A stretch of 64,000 nt of DNA from Pelobates cultripes (taxonomy: Eukaryota; Chordata; Amphibia; Anura; Pelobatidae): the NCBI GenBank assembly GCA_933207985.1, contig OW240916.1:267285748-267349747 (forward strand), written 5' to 3'. Below the pieces are notes generated by a model. It was given only the letters and a program-made list of their open reading frames with translations, had not been told where the DNA came from and made no database searches. The position numbers and the translations under genes were made by a program. Shown here piece after piece: positions 46,481 to 58,065 of the stretch; the stretch's first letter is position 1, and each line of letters opens with the position of its first letter.

Positions 46481-46673
46481 CATATTTTTTTTGATGCTCC
46501 ATTGTAAATTTGCGGCCTGCGGTGCATTTTTTGCAGTCCAATAAACTAAAAAAAAAAATACAAATAAAAATTGTTGACTATTGTCGGTTACATTGTCACC
46601 TGACATAAACGTGGTCGATCTGTGCCAGCTACACGCACAAGTGAAACACCTTCCTCAGGTGTGAGTACGCGAC

Positions 46674-47186
46674 TGTTGTGGTCGTGACCTAAATATGAAT
46701 ATTAATCTCTTAATACATAATTAAGCAATACGGAACAACATTAATATTTTTATAATTCATGGTATTATGGTCGAATATGTGGATAGAAAATACACAAAAC
46801 ATTGTAATATTAAATGTATATTTAATATAACTATAACAAATAAACAGATGCTAGCAGAATGTCAACATATTACTTACAAAAGGTTGCTAAATGTTACACA
46901 AAAGGCTATTACAATTGCTAAATGTTACAATGGATTCATTTTACTTACAAGGCCCCAGCCCTCTTAAGTCAGAGCTGGTACTACATCTTAGGTTCAGTCA
47001 GGTACAGGCAAAGAGACAGAGTTTCTCCTCCATCTGTTTTTTATTCAGTGTAAGTAGGCTGGCCTGTGATGTCACTGCCAGAAGCACATGTCTTCCTACA
47101 CACTCCCCCTAGTGGTGCCCCCAAAGCATTACACTAAATATGCTTTCTTTATGATGTAAAGTCATTAATTAATAAATACCATTACA
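46674..47186 (-). repeat. ERV-like LTR, copy a (solo-type)
   Basis: 513 bp with TG...CA ends (plus strand TGTTGTGGTCGTGACC ... AATACCATTACA), flanked by GCGAC at 46669-46673 and 47187-47191. On the minus strand the polyadenylation signal GAATAAAAAACAG falls at about 47038-47050. The right flank is hAT sequence, not viral internal sequence, so as placed it is a solo LTR. It shares with copy c a short difference from copy b near 46960. Confidence 0.85.
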
Positions 47187-47988
47187 GCGACAGAACCTTC
47201 AGAGTTGTTTGGTAGGCCCAAATGGCGCTCTACAAATGGTGAGGCCAGAACTAGTACAGGCGATAGTAGATTGGATGGCTGACAATGCCTCCAGTTCCTT
47301 TACATTGTCTCCCACCCGGTCCCCTGCTGAAAGCTCAGAGTTGGCACCTGTAGCCCATGGACATCTGTCTTTCACCTCACCCCCTTGCAAATCAGCCAAT
47401 CAGTCTGAGCCACAAGTCATGCAACAGTCTCTTGTGCTTTTTGATGACTCTGCTGGCGGGGTTTCTATGGGCCATCCACCTAGCACTGCCCCAAAAGTGG
47501 AAGAGATTGAGTGCACTGATGCACAACCACTTATGTGTCAGGATGTGGACATGCGAGGACCACCACAGCACGTCTCTGATTATGACGAAACACAGGTACC
47601 AACTGCAGTGGCTTTTGGCAGTGTGCAGACCGGCAAGGAGGGCAGGGTTGAGGAGTGGCTGGAAGAAGATGTGGAGGATGATGAGGTCCTAGACCCCACG
47701 TGGAATGAAGGTCATGCGAGTGACGTGTCCAATTTGGAGGAAGAGGCGGTGGTCGTACAGAGGCACCAGCACAGCATACAATTGCTAAATGTTACAATGG
47801 ATTCATTTTACTTACAAGGCCCCAGCCCTTTGGCTGGGGTTAAGTCAGAGCTGGTACTACATCTTAGGTTCAGTCAGGTACAGGCAAAGAGACTGAGTTT
47901 CTCCTCCATCTGTTTTTTATTCAGTGTAAGTAGGCTGGCCCGTGATGTCACTGCCAGAAGCACATGTCTTCCTACACACTCCCCCTAG
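47187..47988 (+). pseudogene. BED-type hAT ORF, truncated copy fused to LTR
   Basis: An open frame (ATG 47209, 259 codons). Its first 193 residues equal those of the copy at 58604, apart from rare substitutions. At 47778/47779 it runs into LTR copy b and the last 66 codons are antisense LTR sequence, ending at 47988. The BED finger is therefore missing. The fusion comes from the duplication junction and is unlikely to be a selected gene. Acidic region EEWLEEDVEDDEVLD at about 145-160. Confidence 0.7.
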
Positions 47989-48062
47989 TGGTGCCCCCAA
48001 AGCATTACACTAAATATGCTTTCTTTATGATGTAAAGTCATTAATTAATAAATACCATTACA
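47779..48062 (-). repeat. ERV-like LTR, copy b (3' LTR, truncated at junction)
   Basis: 284 bp corresponding to 58307-58581 of copy c. It contains 9 bp more near 47826 (CCCTTTGGCTGGGG) than copies a and c. Internal viral sequence follows directly at 48063, so in the element's own minus orientation this is the remains of the 3' LTR, cut off at the rearrangement junction 47778/47779. Confidence 0.85.
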
Positions 48063-48076
48063 AACCACCCTTTGAC
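48063..48076 (-). promoter_or_regulatory. Purine-rich tract before the ERV 3' LTR
   Basis: On the minus strand GTCAAAGGGTGGTTT precedes the LTR start TGTAATGG; AAAGGGTGG is the candidate polypurine tract. Confidence 0.5.
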
Positions 48077-48599
48077 TTATGTCATAAAACAAGCATTTAT
48101 AAAACCAGTAAATTGTGAATCTTCCCCATTTTAACACTACCTGCCCTACAACAAAACCCACCTTTTGAAGAACGATACCCATTTACCCATTAATTATTAC
48201 CCATTAACATTTTATTGCTTATATAAATGTTCATCATTGAGCACATGCATTACCAGTTGGGAAGTAGGCACATACCCACCCTTATAATAATGAACAACTC
48301 AAACCATGTTTTATTAGATTAACCAATGATATTGTGTTCATGTGAGGATGTGTTTTGGAGCTTAATATAGTATTAGACACCACAAACTCATAACACCTAT
48401 GAATCATGGCACAGACCGACTCGATTTCTGTAGCCTCTGGCTGGTCTGTGTGCCTGGAATTTTCACAAACATTAGTCCTGGAAACTGGATACTCTATTCT
48501 TCGACAGTCTCATAGAACATACGCATGGAGACAGGGATGAATGAAACAGTTCATGTGATCAAGGACTTTTGTGTGTTTGTGGTCACATTGTTTTGTTTT

Positions 48600-49010
48600 T
48601 TCTTTCTTTATACCATTAACCACCTTGACGTAACAGTGTCCTGCTCCTGATGCATTTTGTTCCGACTCTCACCACTCTTAGCTGCAATATTTTTTCTCCT
48701 TACAGCAACAGTTGAGCATAGTGTCCAGTGCTTCTTCTTCTTCTGCTTAAAATATCCTTGCTTGAAAGTTCTTGAATGAAAACACAGGCAATGACGAACA
48801 CAAACATAAATAATAACTGTGCCAATCATCACAAGTACCATTTGATTGTGGTGTCTTAACCATATTTTTTCCTATGGCGTTTGGATAAATACCTACACAC
48901 CTCTCTTCACATCCAGCACACTCCTGATTCACAGATAAACACAATATCACTGCTGTATCTACCAATTTAACCCAAACACTCGTTATTACTGCTGCATTTA
49001 CCAATTTAAT
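48600..49010 (-). pseudogene. Possible env transmembrane remnant of the ERV
   Basis: Two overlapping minus-strand frames lie where env would end. One (48841-48608) begins with a hydrophobic segment of about 20 residues (MVLVMIGTVIIYVCVRHCLCF) followed by a basic, lysine-rich tail, like a retroviral membrane anchor and cytoplasmic tail. The other (49004-48747) has clustered cysteines. They are in different phases, so at least one frameshift separates them. No fusion peptide or immunosuppressive-type motif was recognised. Position and hydrophobicity are the only support. Confidence 0.25.
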
Positions 49011-49156
49011 CTAAACACTCGTTATCACTGCTGTATTTAATCAATTTAATCTAAACATTAACCAAAACAATTACATTACTATTTACCATCCTTCTATTTA
49101 AACATGTATAGATAACCCAAAATGCCTACTTTCTCTTATCCCTCTTATCATTCTTC

Positions 49157-49178
49157 CGTTTTTTTTTTTTTTTTTTTA
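49157..49178. repeat. T-run of about 20 bases
   Basis: Could be the poly(A) tail of a minus-strand retroposon, perhaps the L1, but I found no convincing target duplication to prove it. Confidence 0.4.
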
Positions 49179-49615
49179 ACTGCAACCACTCATGTACTTT
49201 ACACAGACACAAATCAAGCACCTACTGGACAATGGGGTTCCCTCGTTAGAGCCCTCCCACCCCAGTTTGGTTTACACAAAAATACCCCCTGGTCCCTATG
49301 GGTCAATTCCCCCCTTTCCCAGGCAAGCATACATACATACATAAATCAATAATACATAAGGGTTTCAATTGCAATACAATCACTAGAAATAAGAGAATAG
49401 TATGCACAAAATCATAGCATAGACATGTTAAATAGACAATAAAATAAAACATTCAATAGCTCATCAAAGGTCAACATTTAAACACTGGTCTCCATCTGAT
49501 ATTCTATCTGTGTTCCAATGTCCACCTCTGGTTTCTGCTACATCTGAAAAGGTTAGGAAACAGATCAGGATTACTTTCCTAGTCACTTATAGCGTATACT
49601 GCAAATATTTTACTT

Positions 49616-49680
<65 letters not shown>

Positions 49681-50293
49681 GACATGTAAACACATTCCTT
49701 CAGCTTTTCATTTTATAAACAATTTTTTTCAACAAGATAACTTTCTTAATTTATTTTTTTGTTTTTTACAAGGCTCTTAAAAAACAATAAGCTAATAGCT
49801 GCTTTCTGCATCTTCTCTGCAATTCAGGAAATACATTTCTAGCCCACCTAAACATGTTTAATAACTCTCCACCCTTTGGTTAAATTATAGAGGAGTGAAC
49901 CACAACACCTCTTCCGCCTCTGAAAGGATATAGGTCAATATGTCTCAAAGTTCAACACTTCTGACAGCTATGAGTGACTCCCTAATAATTTCTAGCCTTT
50001 CCACGGACATGCTTGCACCTCGCGGCTAAGGGCCTGCACAACTAACCACGCTGTGATGGCAGTGGCTTTCCACATGGGGGTGACCGCCCCCGCAAAATTA
50101 TAGAGGAGCAAACATACAGCAGCCTCTTTTCCGGCTCGATTAAAGGTTCTGGGCCAATATGTCTGCAATTTAACCAGTACACTCACGTATCACTTATTGT
50201 ATATTTCCTGGTCTCTCAGGAATTTCTATTAAATAGCGTATCCCCTTCCCAGGGCAATATACAACAAAAACTAGTCACCAAGGGTCTCTATGG
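49179..50293. other. Non-coding DNA between ERV remnant and L1 ORF2
   Basis: Holds a (TA)n/(CA)n microsatellite (49617-49680) and two diverged copies of a segment containing AAATTATAGAGGAG...CAATATGTCT (49884-49945 and 50095-50165). It may be L1 3' UTR or ERV sequence; the L1 3' end is not resolved. Confidence 0.35.
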
Positions 50294-53200
50294 TCATGAT
50301 AGGCCAGAATTACCTAAAATTATTCCCTTTTCCATCTTACATTGGTATATAACCTGTGTTTTAATTTCACTCCACTGTATTTCTTTTTTACTTTTCCAAT
50401 TTCTAGCCACAGCTAACTTTACTGCCATTAAGATATGTATTATCAACATGCGTTTCTCAAAGGACATAGAAGGCCATCCCAGATGTAGCAAAAAACTTTG
50501 TGGTGTGAAGGGTATATATAGCTGACATGAGTTATAAATCTGCTTATATACCACCTTCCATATATAACTTAAAACTTTACAATGCCACCAGATATGGAGA
50601 TAATCTTCTTTCCCATCTTCACAACGCCAACAGAAAGGGCTCTGATCTGCATATATTTTTGCCAGTTTTTCTGGAACCATATACCATCTGTTTAGGAGTT
50701 TATAAAAATTCTCTACTATATTCAAGCAATGTACCGATTTATTAACTCTCTCTATCGCATTTGTCATATCTTGCTCGGAAATTACCATTTGTAAATCTTT
50801 TTCCCACTTAATCGTAGATTTCCAAAGAGGGAGCTTCTGAGATGACTTTAAAAATTCATAACATCTAGAAATATGACCTTTAGTTCTGTATGTTTCCATG
50901 ATCTTCTTAATGTTACTTATATTTTTATTGAGCTGAATATCCAAGAATTTCGCCAGGTAAAACTTAACTCTTAGATATGTAAATACCTCCTTACTTTCAA
51001 TCCCAAACTCTGCCTGTAACTGGCTAAATGACTTAAGATCCTTTATATCTATAATTTGTTGAATATACTTAATACCTTTTTGTATCCAACCACTGATATT
51101 AATATCATCAATATTATTATTAATCACCTCTAAATGTAGGAAAGGGAATATTCTATATTCTATTTTATAATTTTTCTTAAATTTATGCCAAAATCTCCAT
51201 ATACTATCTATAATTGTCGAATTTTCTGGGTGAACCAAGTTATTTTTATTTTGATTCCTCCTTGTTGTCCAAAACAGAGCAGATAGGCTGTTTGTCTCTA
51301 CTAATGATTGCTCTATATGATACCAAGATTGATCTTTTTGGTCTATACTTAACGTGTTGACAGTGTGGGCCAACATACATGCATTATGATATTCAATTAT
51401 ATTTGGAGCAGCAAGACCTCCATCCTTTCTTTTCTTAGATATTAACTGTAAGCTTATTCTTGGTTTTTTACCTTTCCAAATAAATTTAGAAAAAGCTGAC
51501 TGTATCATTTTTAACCAAGGGTTGGGAACTGGTATAGGTATCATTCTAAAGAGATAATTCCATTTAGGCAAAATATATGATCGAATAGTATTTATACGAC
51601 CTATCCAAGAGATCTCCCTGCCAGCCCATTCTTTTAATAACTTATTTGTATTTTTTATAAGAGGGAGGAAATTAACTTCGATAACTCTATTTATGTCTCT
51701 TGATATTTTTATGCCAAGAAATGAGATATGTTCCTTAACCCAGACAAAGTCATAAGATATTTTAATAAAGTCCTTATCTTCCCTAGGTAAATTAGTTGTC
51801 ATTATTGTGGTTTTATTAATATTTAATTTATAATTTGAAAATACACTATATTGGTCTAGTGTTCTTATCAATTCCGGCAATGATGATCTAGGATTCTGCA
51901 TCATAAGCATAACATCATCAGCATATAAATTAATCTTATGTTCTAAATTATTAAGCCAAAAACCCTCAATCTTTCCATTTTGCCTTATATCTTCTGCAAG
52001 AGGCTCAATGGTTAAAACATAAAGTAACGGGGAAAGAGGACATCCTTGCCTGGTTCCCTTCTTAATAATGAACCAATCTGCCTCTATCCCAGGGCCTATG
52101 GTCCTTGCCGAAGGAACAGTGTATAGTGCCATAATGGCATCATAGACTTTTCCTACTATACCGTATGATTTCAATGTATTTCCCAAAAAATCCCATCTGA
52201 CCCTGTCGAACGCTTTCTCAGCATCCAATGACAGGGTCAGAAGGGGGACTCTTTTCCTAATCGCAACATCCTGTACATCCATTATTCTTCTTAGTCCGTC
52301 TGATGCTGCTCTACCATAAATAAATCCGGCTTGATCCTGATGTATTAAAGTCGGAATACATATTTTTAATCGACCTGCAATAATTGAGGCATAAATCTTT
52401 ACATCCCCATTTAGAAGAGATATTGGACGATAGTTCACCAATTTAGCTGGATCTTTGTCCGGCTTCAAGATAGGAACAATATTCGCCTGAAGCATCTCCC
52501 TAGGAAACGCACAATTTTCCACTATTATATTAAATATCCTAGCGAGACGAGTCGAAAGGGTATCTTTAAATATCTTATAAAATTTATTTGAATAGTCATC
52601 TGGGCCAGGGCTTTGTTTATCTGTAACTTGTTTATAGCTACTATAACTCCATCTGAGGTTATTGGTTTATTTATCTCATTAAGTTGTTCTCTAGTTATTT
52701 TTGGCATTTTTTTATTTTTAAAGTAATCCGAAGATGGGGGTTGTTGTCCCACTGATTATAAATTATATAATCGACTATAATAGTCATTAAAAGCTGACCC
52801 TATTTTTTTCGGGCTTAATAACGTTTCTTTTCCTACCTCGATTCTATGAATCCTCCTCATTTGTTTTTTATTTTTCAATTTATTTGTAAGCAGCCTATCC
52901 GCCCTGTTACTCTTATAATACCAATTAATCTTTAAGAATTGGAGATTTCTCTTTTTCTCCTCAAATAGTAATTCATTTATTCGATTTTGCAATAATAGCA
53001 TTTTTATACTTTTCTCCTGAGTTGGTAAAATTTTATTTTCATTCGATAGGTTATAATAGTCTACATATAAATCCTTCAAGGGTCTTCCTTTCTTTTTTTA
53101 ATCAATTGTACCTAGCTTAATTAAGTAGCCTTTTGTGACGCATTTATATGCATTCCAAACCATCGGAAGTGACACTTCACCCCCCTCATTTTCCTGTCAT

Positions 53201-53999
53201 CTCCCCTATATAATCTCTGTTTTCCTTACTGGAGAGAATATTATCATTTAATCTCCAATCAGTTCTTCTTGCCCTATTATCCACTATATCCAACTCCAAG
53301 ATTATGGCATTATGATCGGACCAAGTTACTTCGTCTACAAGGACTTTTTTAGTACTATTGGTAAATCCAACACTGCCCAAAAATAAGTCAATTCTTGAGT
53401 ATGAGAAATATGATCTGGAGAAGCATGTAAAATCCCTCTCCAATGGATGAAACACTCGCCATATATCCATAAATCCATATTTCTTAATTATCCTTTGAAA
53501 TTGTACAGCTTGTGCAGTTACTCCTTTAATTGACCCTTCATGATTTAAAGTTTTCCTATCTATATTTATATCTGGTATCCGATTGAAATCACCCGCCAGA
53601 AGTAATTTACCCTGCTTTATTTTATCTACTTTATCAAAAAGGTCATAGAAATATTTATTAGAGGGGTTATTAGGCGCATACACATTTACTAACGTATAAA
53701 TTTCTGATTGGATATTAATTATCACTATAATAAATCTAGCTTCTTCGTCTAATTCTTGGTATATGATTATATGATATGATTATCATAATGGCTACACCTC
53801 TTTTCCCCTGATTCTCTAATGTGGCAGATATTACTGTTGAAAAACTTTGTGGAATGAATCTTAACTTATCATCTCTCTTCCAGTGTGTCTCCTGTAGAAA
53901 GATGATATTAGCTTTTTCTTTCTTAATGTAATCAAACAAAATTGCTCGTTTACTAGGGTAATTTAAACCTTGAACATTTAACGATATAATTTTAACCAT
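50294..53999 (-). pseudogene. L1-type ORF2 (endonuclease-RT), frameshifted
   Basis: The endonuclease starts at 53999 (MVKIISLNVQGLN, LQETHW) and continues in a second phase at 53725 (GDFNRIPD, VTWSDHNAIIL), giving the APE-type N-E-D-H set. Linker pieces lie at 53079-52756 and 52752-52525. The main frame (52522-50294, 742 codons) has YRPISLLNGD, LSLDAEKAFDRV, GTRQGCPLSPLLY, catalytic YADD at residues 200-203, and a C-terminal CWRC...H...C finger (about residue 645). At least four phase changes or stops break it, so no full protein can be made. It would nick DNA and prime reverse transcription at the target. Confidence 0.88.
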
Positions 54000-54243
54000 T
54001 TCTCTTTTTTAATCTATTCTTGGGTTTCTTCCAACTCTGATATCCATCACCTATATACTTGTTGAACTTATTTCTAAACTTCTTTCTATTCTGAGGATGA
54101 GCCCCCACCCCAACTACCACTTTCATACCAAACATACCCCATCCTCTCATATACAAGAGGCATTCATTCAACAAACCCTGGGTGTTAACCTCTGGGTATA
54201 GATCCAAAAGGGAAAAATCCCCTAATTGGAATCTGGTCCTCAT
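53992..54243 (-). CDS. Small ORF overlapping the ORF2 start
   Basis: 83 codons, basic C-terminus (KKPKNRLKKRNG), ending 8 bases inside the ORF2 start. I recognise no family. It may be a chance frame or a link used for ORF2 translation by reinitiation (inference). Confidence 0.25.
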   Translation of the reverse strand: MRTRFQLGDFSLLDLYPEVNTQGLLNECLLYMRGWGMFGMKVVVGVGAHPQNRKKFRNKFNKYIGDGYQSWKKPKNRLKKRNG

Positions 54244-55048
54244 ATAGAAAATTCCTAAATGAGGAAAAAATAAAAGCTGAGCTAGGAGCGTCCCTTAATT
54301 TTACCTATTTTCTTCACCTTCTACCATACCACATCTTTCTCCATTACCTCCCCGCACCAAGCATTGATTACAGGGCTTTTCTACATCAACATTTTAATCT
54401 CTTCTGTATATATTAAAGAATCTGTCTAGTTCTGTCCTCTTCTCATTATTTACAAATCCCTACCAACTTTTCCCAAACTTCTAACTTAAAACTATTTGTG
54501 GATTATTGCTTACTTACTAACAAACATTTCAAATTATTTATTCCCACGTGCACATATTTTATCTTTCTATATTTTCAGTGAAATTTCCATATTTCAACAT
54601 TTTTAAGAGTATCCTAAAGTAACTCCGGTGATCATAACTACTATTTCAATACTTTAATCTCTATAATTATGATTCTACCTCCATTAATTGAATCCATTTG
54701 TGTAAGTGTCACTTATATCTATGATTTTTTTTTCTCTTTTTTTAAATTTACTTTTTTTAGTGCTACATCGTGAAAATAATCCACATATCTTACATATTTA
54801 ACTTTACAGATTATTAAAAATTCTTACTATCATTTTTTCTATTACTTATATTACTCTAAATATTTTCCCTCATAGTGAACTTTTTTCACCATCCAACGTG
54901 CTATTTCCTCAGTGATTTGATCATAAATCACAGAAGTGGTACATATTCCATTAACAAAACTATTAAACCTTTCCCAGTGAAGTTTAGTAGGGATTGAATC
55001 TAGATTGGTCAGAAAGCTGAATCATACTTATTCAAGTTATTACCATAA
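54244..55048. other. Spacer between L1 ORF1 and ORF2
   Basis: About 800 bp, T-rich on the plus strand, without recognisable coding sequence. An inter-ORF spacer this long is unusual for mammalian L1 and may be part of ORF2's leader in this family. Confidence 0.4.
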
Positions 55049-55990
55049 TTAAACCAAGTTTTCCAACCAGTTTATAATCTTATCCAGTGAGTCAAATGTA
55101 TGTATAGTCCCACCCTTAGTGACTATAAGTTTAGTTGGGAATCCCCAACGATATTTTAGATCTTTTTCCCTCAAACGCAGGGTAGCTGGAATAAATTGTT
55201 TTCTCGCTTGCCTTGTCTGGAAAGACAAATCTGGAAAAACTTTTATGTCTTTAAATTTGCCTTGTTCTCTTTCCGTTTGTCTTGCTGCTTTTAAAATTTT
55301 TTCTCTAAAAGAGTAAGAGTGGCAGGCGATAATTATATCTCTTGGGAGATCTTCTGGAAGTGTTCTTGGTTTATTTAACCGATGAGATCTTTCAAGAAAG
55401 TCCCTTTTATCATCAATATTGATTTTAAGAGCTTCAAAAAATTCCGCAAGAAAATTTGCCAGATTGCCTTGTGAAATAGATTCTGGTATGTTTCTTATTC
55501 TTAAATAATTTTTTCTTCCTCTGTCTTCTATATTAGTTGATCTCTCCTCCAGTTCATTAATCTTCATTTGTTGTTTCTCTATACATTCATTTTGCTTCTG
55601 TATGAGGAATTCCAGGTTTTCTATTTTCTGTTCATTTATTTTAGCTTTTTGTCCAATAGATATTATTTCCTGCTTTAAATTTGCAAAGTTCCCCTGCATT
55701 TCTAATTTTATTTGATCCAATTGTTGATCTAGACATTGTTTTAAATATGCTTGAGTGATCGTTGATTCCTCTGGAGATTCTTGTGGTTCTGTCTCCTTTA
55801 ATTTTCCTGTGTGCTTACTTAAAGGCATGTTGTTTGGCGTAGAAATCGAAGAGGATTCCAAAGTGCTTTTATCTACTGGAGCGTTAAAAAAATTTGAAAG
55901 TCTCTTTTCCTGTTTTTCTTTTTTTTCCCGATCTTTTTTTGAGAGAGACTTCAGCTCTTGTTTCTGATCCGCTGTTTTCCTTGTTGTCAT
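55049..55990 (-). CDS. L1-type ORF1 RNA-binding protein
   Basis: An uninterrupted 313-aa frame. A lysine-rich N-terminus (1-35) and a Ser/Thr/Pro-rich stretch (36-78) precede a coiled coil at about 80-157, which in this family trimerises the protein. An RRM-like domain follows (160-238, KNYLRIRNIPE and DIIIACHSYSFREKIL), then the C-terminal domain (240-305, FPDLSFQTRQARKQF, DLKYRWGFPTKLIVTKGGT). This is the Transposase_22/L1 ORF1p architecture; the protein coats the LINE RNA and acts as nucleic-acid chaperone. It lies upstream of ORF2 on the same strand. Intact although ORF2 is broken. Confidence 0.9.
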   Translation of the reverse strand: MTTRKTADQKQELKSLSKKDREKKEKQEKRLSNFFNAPVDKSTLESSSISTPNNMPLSKHTGKLKETEPQESPEESTITQAYLKQCLDQQLDQIKLEMQGNFANLKQEIISIGQKAKINEQKIENLEFLIQKQNECIEKQQMKINELEERSTNIEDRGRKNYLRIRNIPESISQGNLANFLAEFFEALKINIDDKRDFLERSHRLNKPRTLPEDLPRDIIIACHSYSFREKILKAARQTEREQGKFKDIKVFPDLSFQTRQARKQFIPATLRLREKDLKYRWGFPTKLIVTKGGTIHTFDSLDKIINWLENLV

Positions 55991-57070
55991 TCTATTTTTT
56001 TTGTTTTATATTGTTTTTTTTTTTTTTTAAACAATTTAACAAAGATATTCAACTTTCCTTTAACTGTGACGGTTCAGTTTTAGATCTTATAAATCCAGTT
56101 ATTAAGCGTACTGTATCCTTTAGTAGTTAAGTGCTTAGGTACTTAGTAATTCATCAGTATGGCGCCCACTTGAGTTCTTTATAATTCAATAGTATGCAGC
56201 TCAAACAAGTTCTTAATATTTCAATATGTTCAGAGCTTAACTGCACTTTTACATCTGTTGCACGCCTCTACTCCAAGTATGGAATTCCACTCTGTCACTT
56301 TATTTACCAGTCACATTTAACTCTAGTACTTTCCTCTATTTCAAATATGAGATATAAAATTCCAGTCAGCCTCTTTACTTATCAGTCACCTTAGCAAGCA
56401 TCTTCTTAAATTTAAGCTCGCATCCACTGAATTGTTAATTGCACAGACAGTATAATTGACAGTGTAACTTCGTTATAGTGCCTTATGAAACTCATTGTTT
56501 CGGCATTATGCAATGTATTATTTGCTCGAGTTTCTTTCTTTTCTTTTTTTTCTCCTTTTTTTTTTTTTCCAACTATATGTATGTCATACAAGCTCTTACT
56601 GATTCAGTGTGACTCAAATCTCATTACACGCTTAGCTTTTGTGCTCACCTCTGCTCCAGTATAAAATTCCACTCTGCCTTTTATTTGCCAAACACTTTGA
56701 AAAATCGGCTTCTTTAGTTTAGGCACACTTCCACTTCGATTTTCAAAAGCACGGCCATTCCAACTACCTTTCTTGCTATGGCGCGAAGGTAGTAAGTTGA
56801 AGAAAAAAAAAAAAAAAGCAATTAAATACAAATTTTCCTTCGGTCCTATATATTCAGCCCGCGCATCGTGCGAGCCCTTCAGCACAGTCTTTGGTTACCG
56901 CTCTTGTGGGGGCATAGCATCAGATGCCTGTGTTATATCTCCGTTGTTTATTCGGCGGTTTCACCTCTCCCCCAGATGGGACTCCAGCTCAGCTTAACCC
57001 AGCGGCGTGCACGCCACGTTACGCGCCCCATGTGTCCCACGCGTCGTCATGTCGTCATCCCCGCCATTCT
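55991..57070 (-). promoter_or_regulatory. L1 5' UTR with CpG-rich start and repeated blocks
   Basis: The distal part (56985-57070) is rich in CpG (GCGCGTAACGTGGCGTGC, GACGACATGACGACGCG on minus), like an L1 internal promoter. Blocks containing CTCTACTCCAAGTATGGAAT-TCCACTCTG...TTTATTTACCAGTCAC recur near 56265, 56334 and 56648, so the 5' UTR holds diverged monomers of roughly 70-300 bp spacing. T-runs at 56013, 56540 and 56558 would be A-runs in the RNA. Confidence 0.6.
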
Positions 57071-58044
57071 AGTGGATGAGATACACCCTAATTCAAAGCA
57101 TGGAAATATTAAAATCAGTTATAGATGGCTTCTAAAATAATATAAATCTTAATCTGAGCCCCTACACTTACTTTGTTAAAAATGCTAACTTGTTAAAATA
57201 TTCAGACTAAATAGGACAAAGGAATTATTTTACCATTTTTCAGTTCATTTGTTACCAGTTCCTGCATATGTCCAGTAATTCCTTAGTCCTGGATAATAAA
57301 GCTGAAAAACACTCCACAAATTGATTAGCTTAGGCAATTACATTTACAAAACAATGCAGTTTATTTTTTCTCATACAGGCAAGACTACCCACCCCCAACA
57401 AGGACAAATTCTCCCCCAGCTGTAGCTGAAAAGCATGGTCACACAGCTGTTAAAAAGGTGGTCTCTCCTTCATGAGTCAAAATCATATATATATTTATAC
57501 TAATATTCTGTGTATACGCACACATAAATCTATTATTCACTGAATCTGCTTTACTAAACTACTAATTTAATACATTTTGTCCAAATCTCTTTTCAACTAG
57601 ACAAATCCATGAATGCCAAACAAATGTAAATTAGTACACAAACAGGGTCAAATTTAGCAATAAAACCTGGTGAACTAGTTTAGTGAAAAGTCTTTTCCTA
57701 TGCAAATGGTAGCAAACAATGAAACTAGGCCTCAACTCATTCACACCATGTGGTCAATGGTGGATTAAAATCCACATGGTCAGACAAAAGGTAAAGTATA
57801 TATATATTTTTTTTTTATATATACAAATGACCAAAGATTGGTAACAAGTAACACAATAATTCATCACTATGTTCTACAACAAGAGATACCTTAAAAACAA
57901 ATATCTAATCCCTATCTGCTATCTGCATTCATTCCATTAAAACCAAATCATCATTCATTTATTCATTTGTATACAGACAGACAATTTACTGTATTATTTA
58001 AGCAAAATGCATAACATTTATATTTTTCCCCAATATTCAAGCAT
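57071..58044. other. ERV-like leader region, no ORF
   Basis: Lies between the L1 5' end and the primer-binding site; in the ERV's orientation it is the leader and would hold the packaging signal and gag start. No gag-like reading is visible. CCAGCTGTAGCTGAAAAGCATGG at 57416 and a T/A tract at 57798 are the only landmarks. Confidence 0.45.
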
Positions 58045-58063
58045 AATCCTGCCGACTACGCCA
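58045..58063 (-). promoter_or_regulatory. Primer-binding site matching tRNA-Ser
   Basis: Two bases from LTR copy c, the plus strand reads AATCCTGCCGACTACGCCA, the 3' end including CCA of vertebrate tRNA-Ser as I remember it. On the element's minus strand this is TGGCGTAGTCGGCAGGATT, a 19-nt primer site. It fixes the orientation of the element. Confidence 0.85.
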
Positions 58064-58065
58064 AA

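Larger units (their letters stand above)
50294..57070 (-). mobile_element. L1-superfamily LINE, nearly full length (innermost layer)
   Basis: Minus-strand element with a CpG-rich 5' end near 57070, a 1-kb 5' UTR with repeated blocks, ORF1 and a frame-broken ORF2 with endonuclease, reverse transcriptase and C-terminal zinc finger. It inserted inside the ERV-like element, so it is the youngest large insertion of the nest. The 3' terminus lies left of 50294. Whether it is L1 proper or Tx1-related needs a phylogeny. Confidence 0.85.
48063..58065 (-). mobile_element. ERV-like LTR element, internal region (split by L1)
   Basis: Between LTR copies b and c. Apart from the L1 insertion, about 3 kb belongs to the element, and no gag, protease, polymerase or integrase domain is recognisable in it; the element is a deleted or non-autonomous provirus. 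The orientation is set by the tRNA-Ser primer site at 58045-58063 next to copy c and the purine tract next to copy b. The target duplication GCGAC outside the outer LTRs supports ordinary integration into the hAT element. Confidence 0.7.

Noticed and set aside
47209..47988. 259-codon BED-ORF/LTR fusion considered as a new host gene
   Set aside because: The fusion point coincides with the duplication junction, the BED finger is lost and the C-terminus is antisense LTR.
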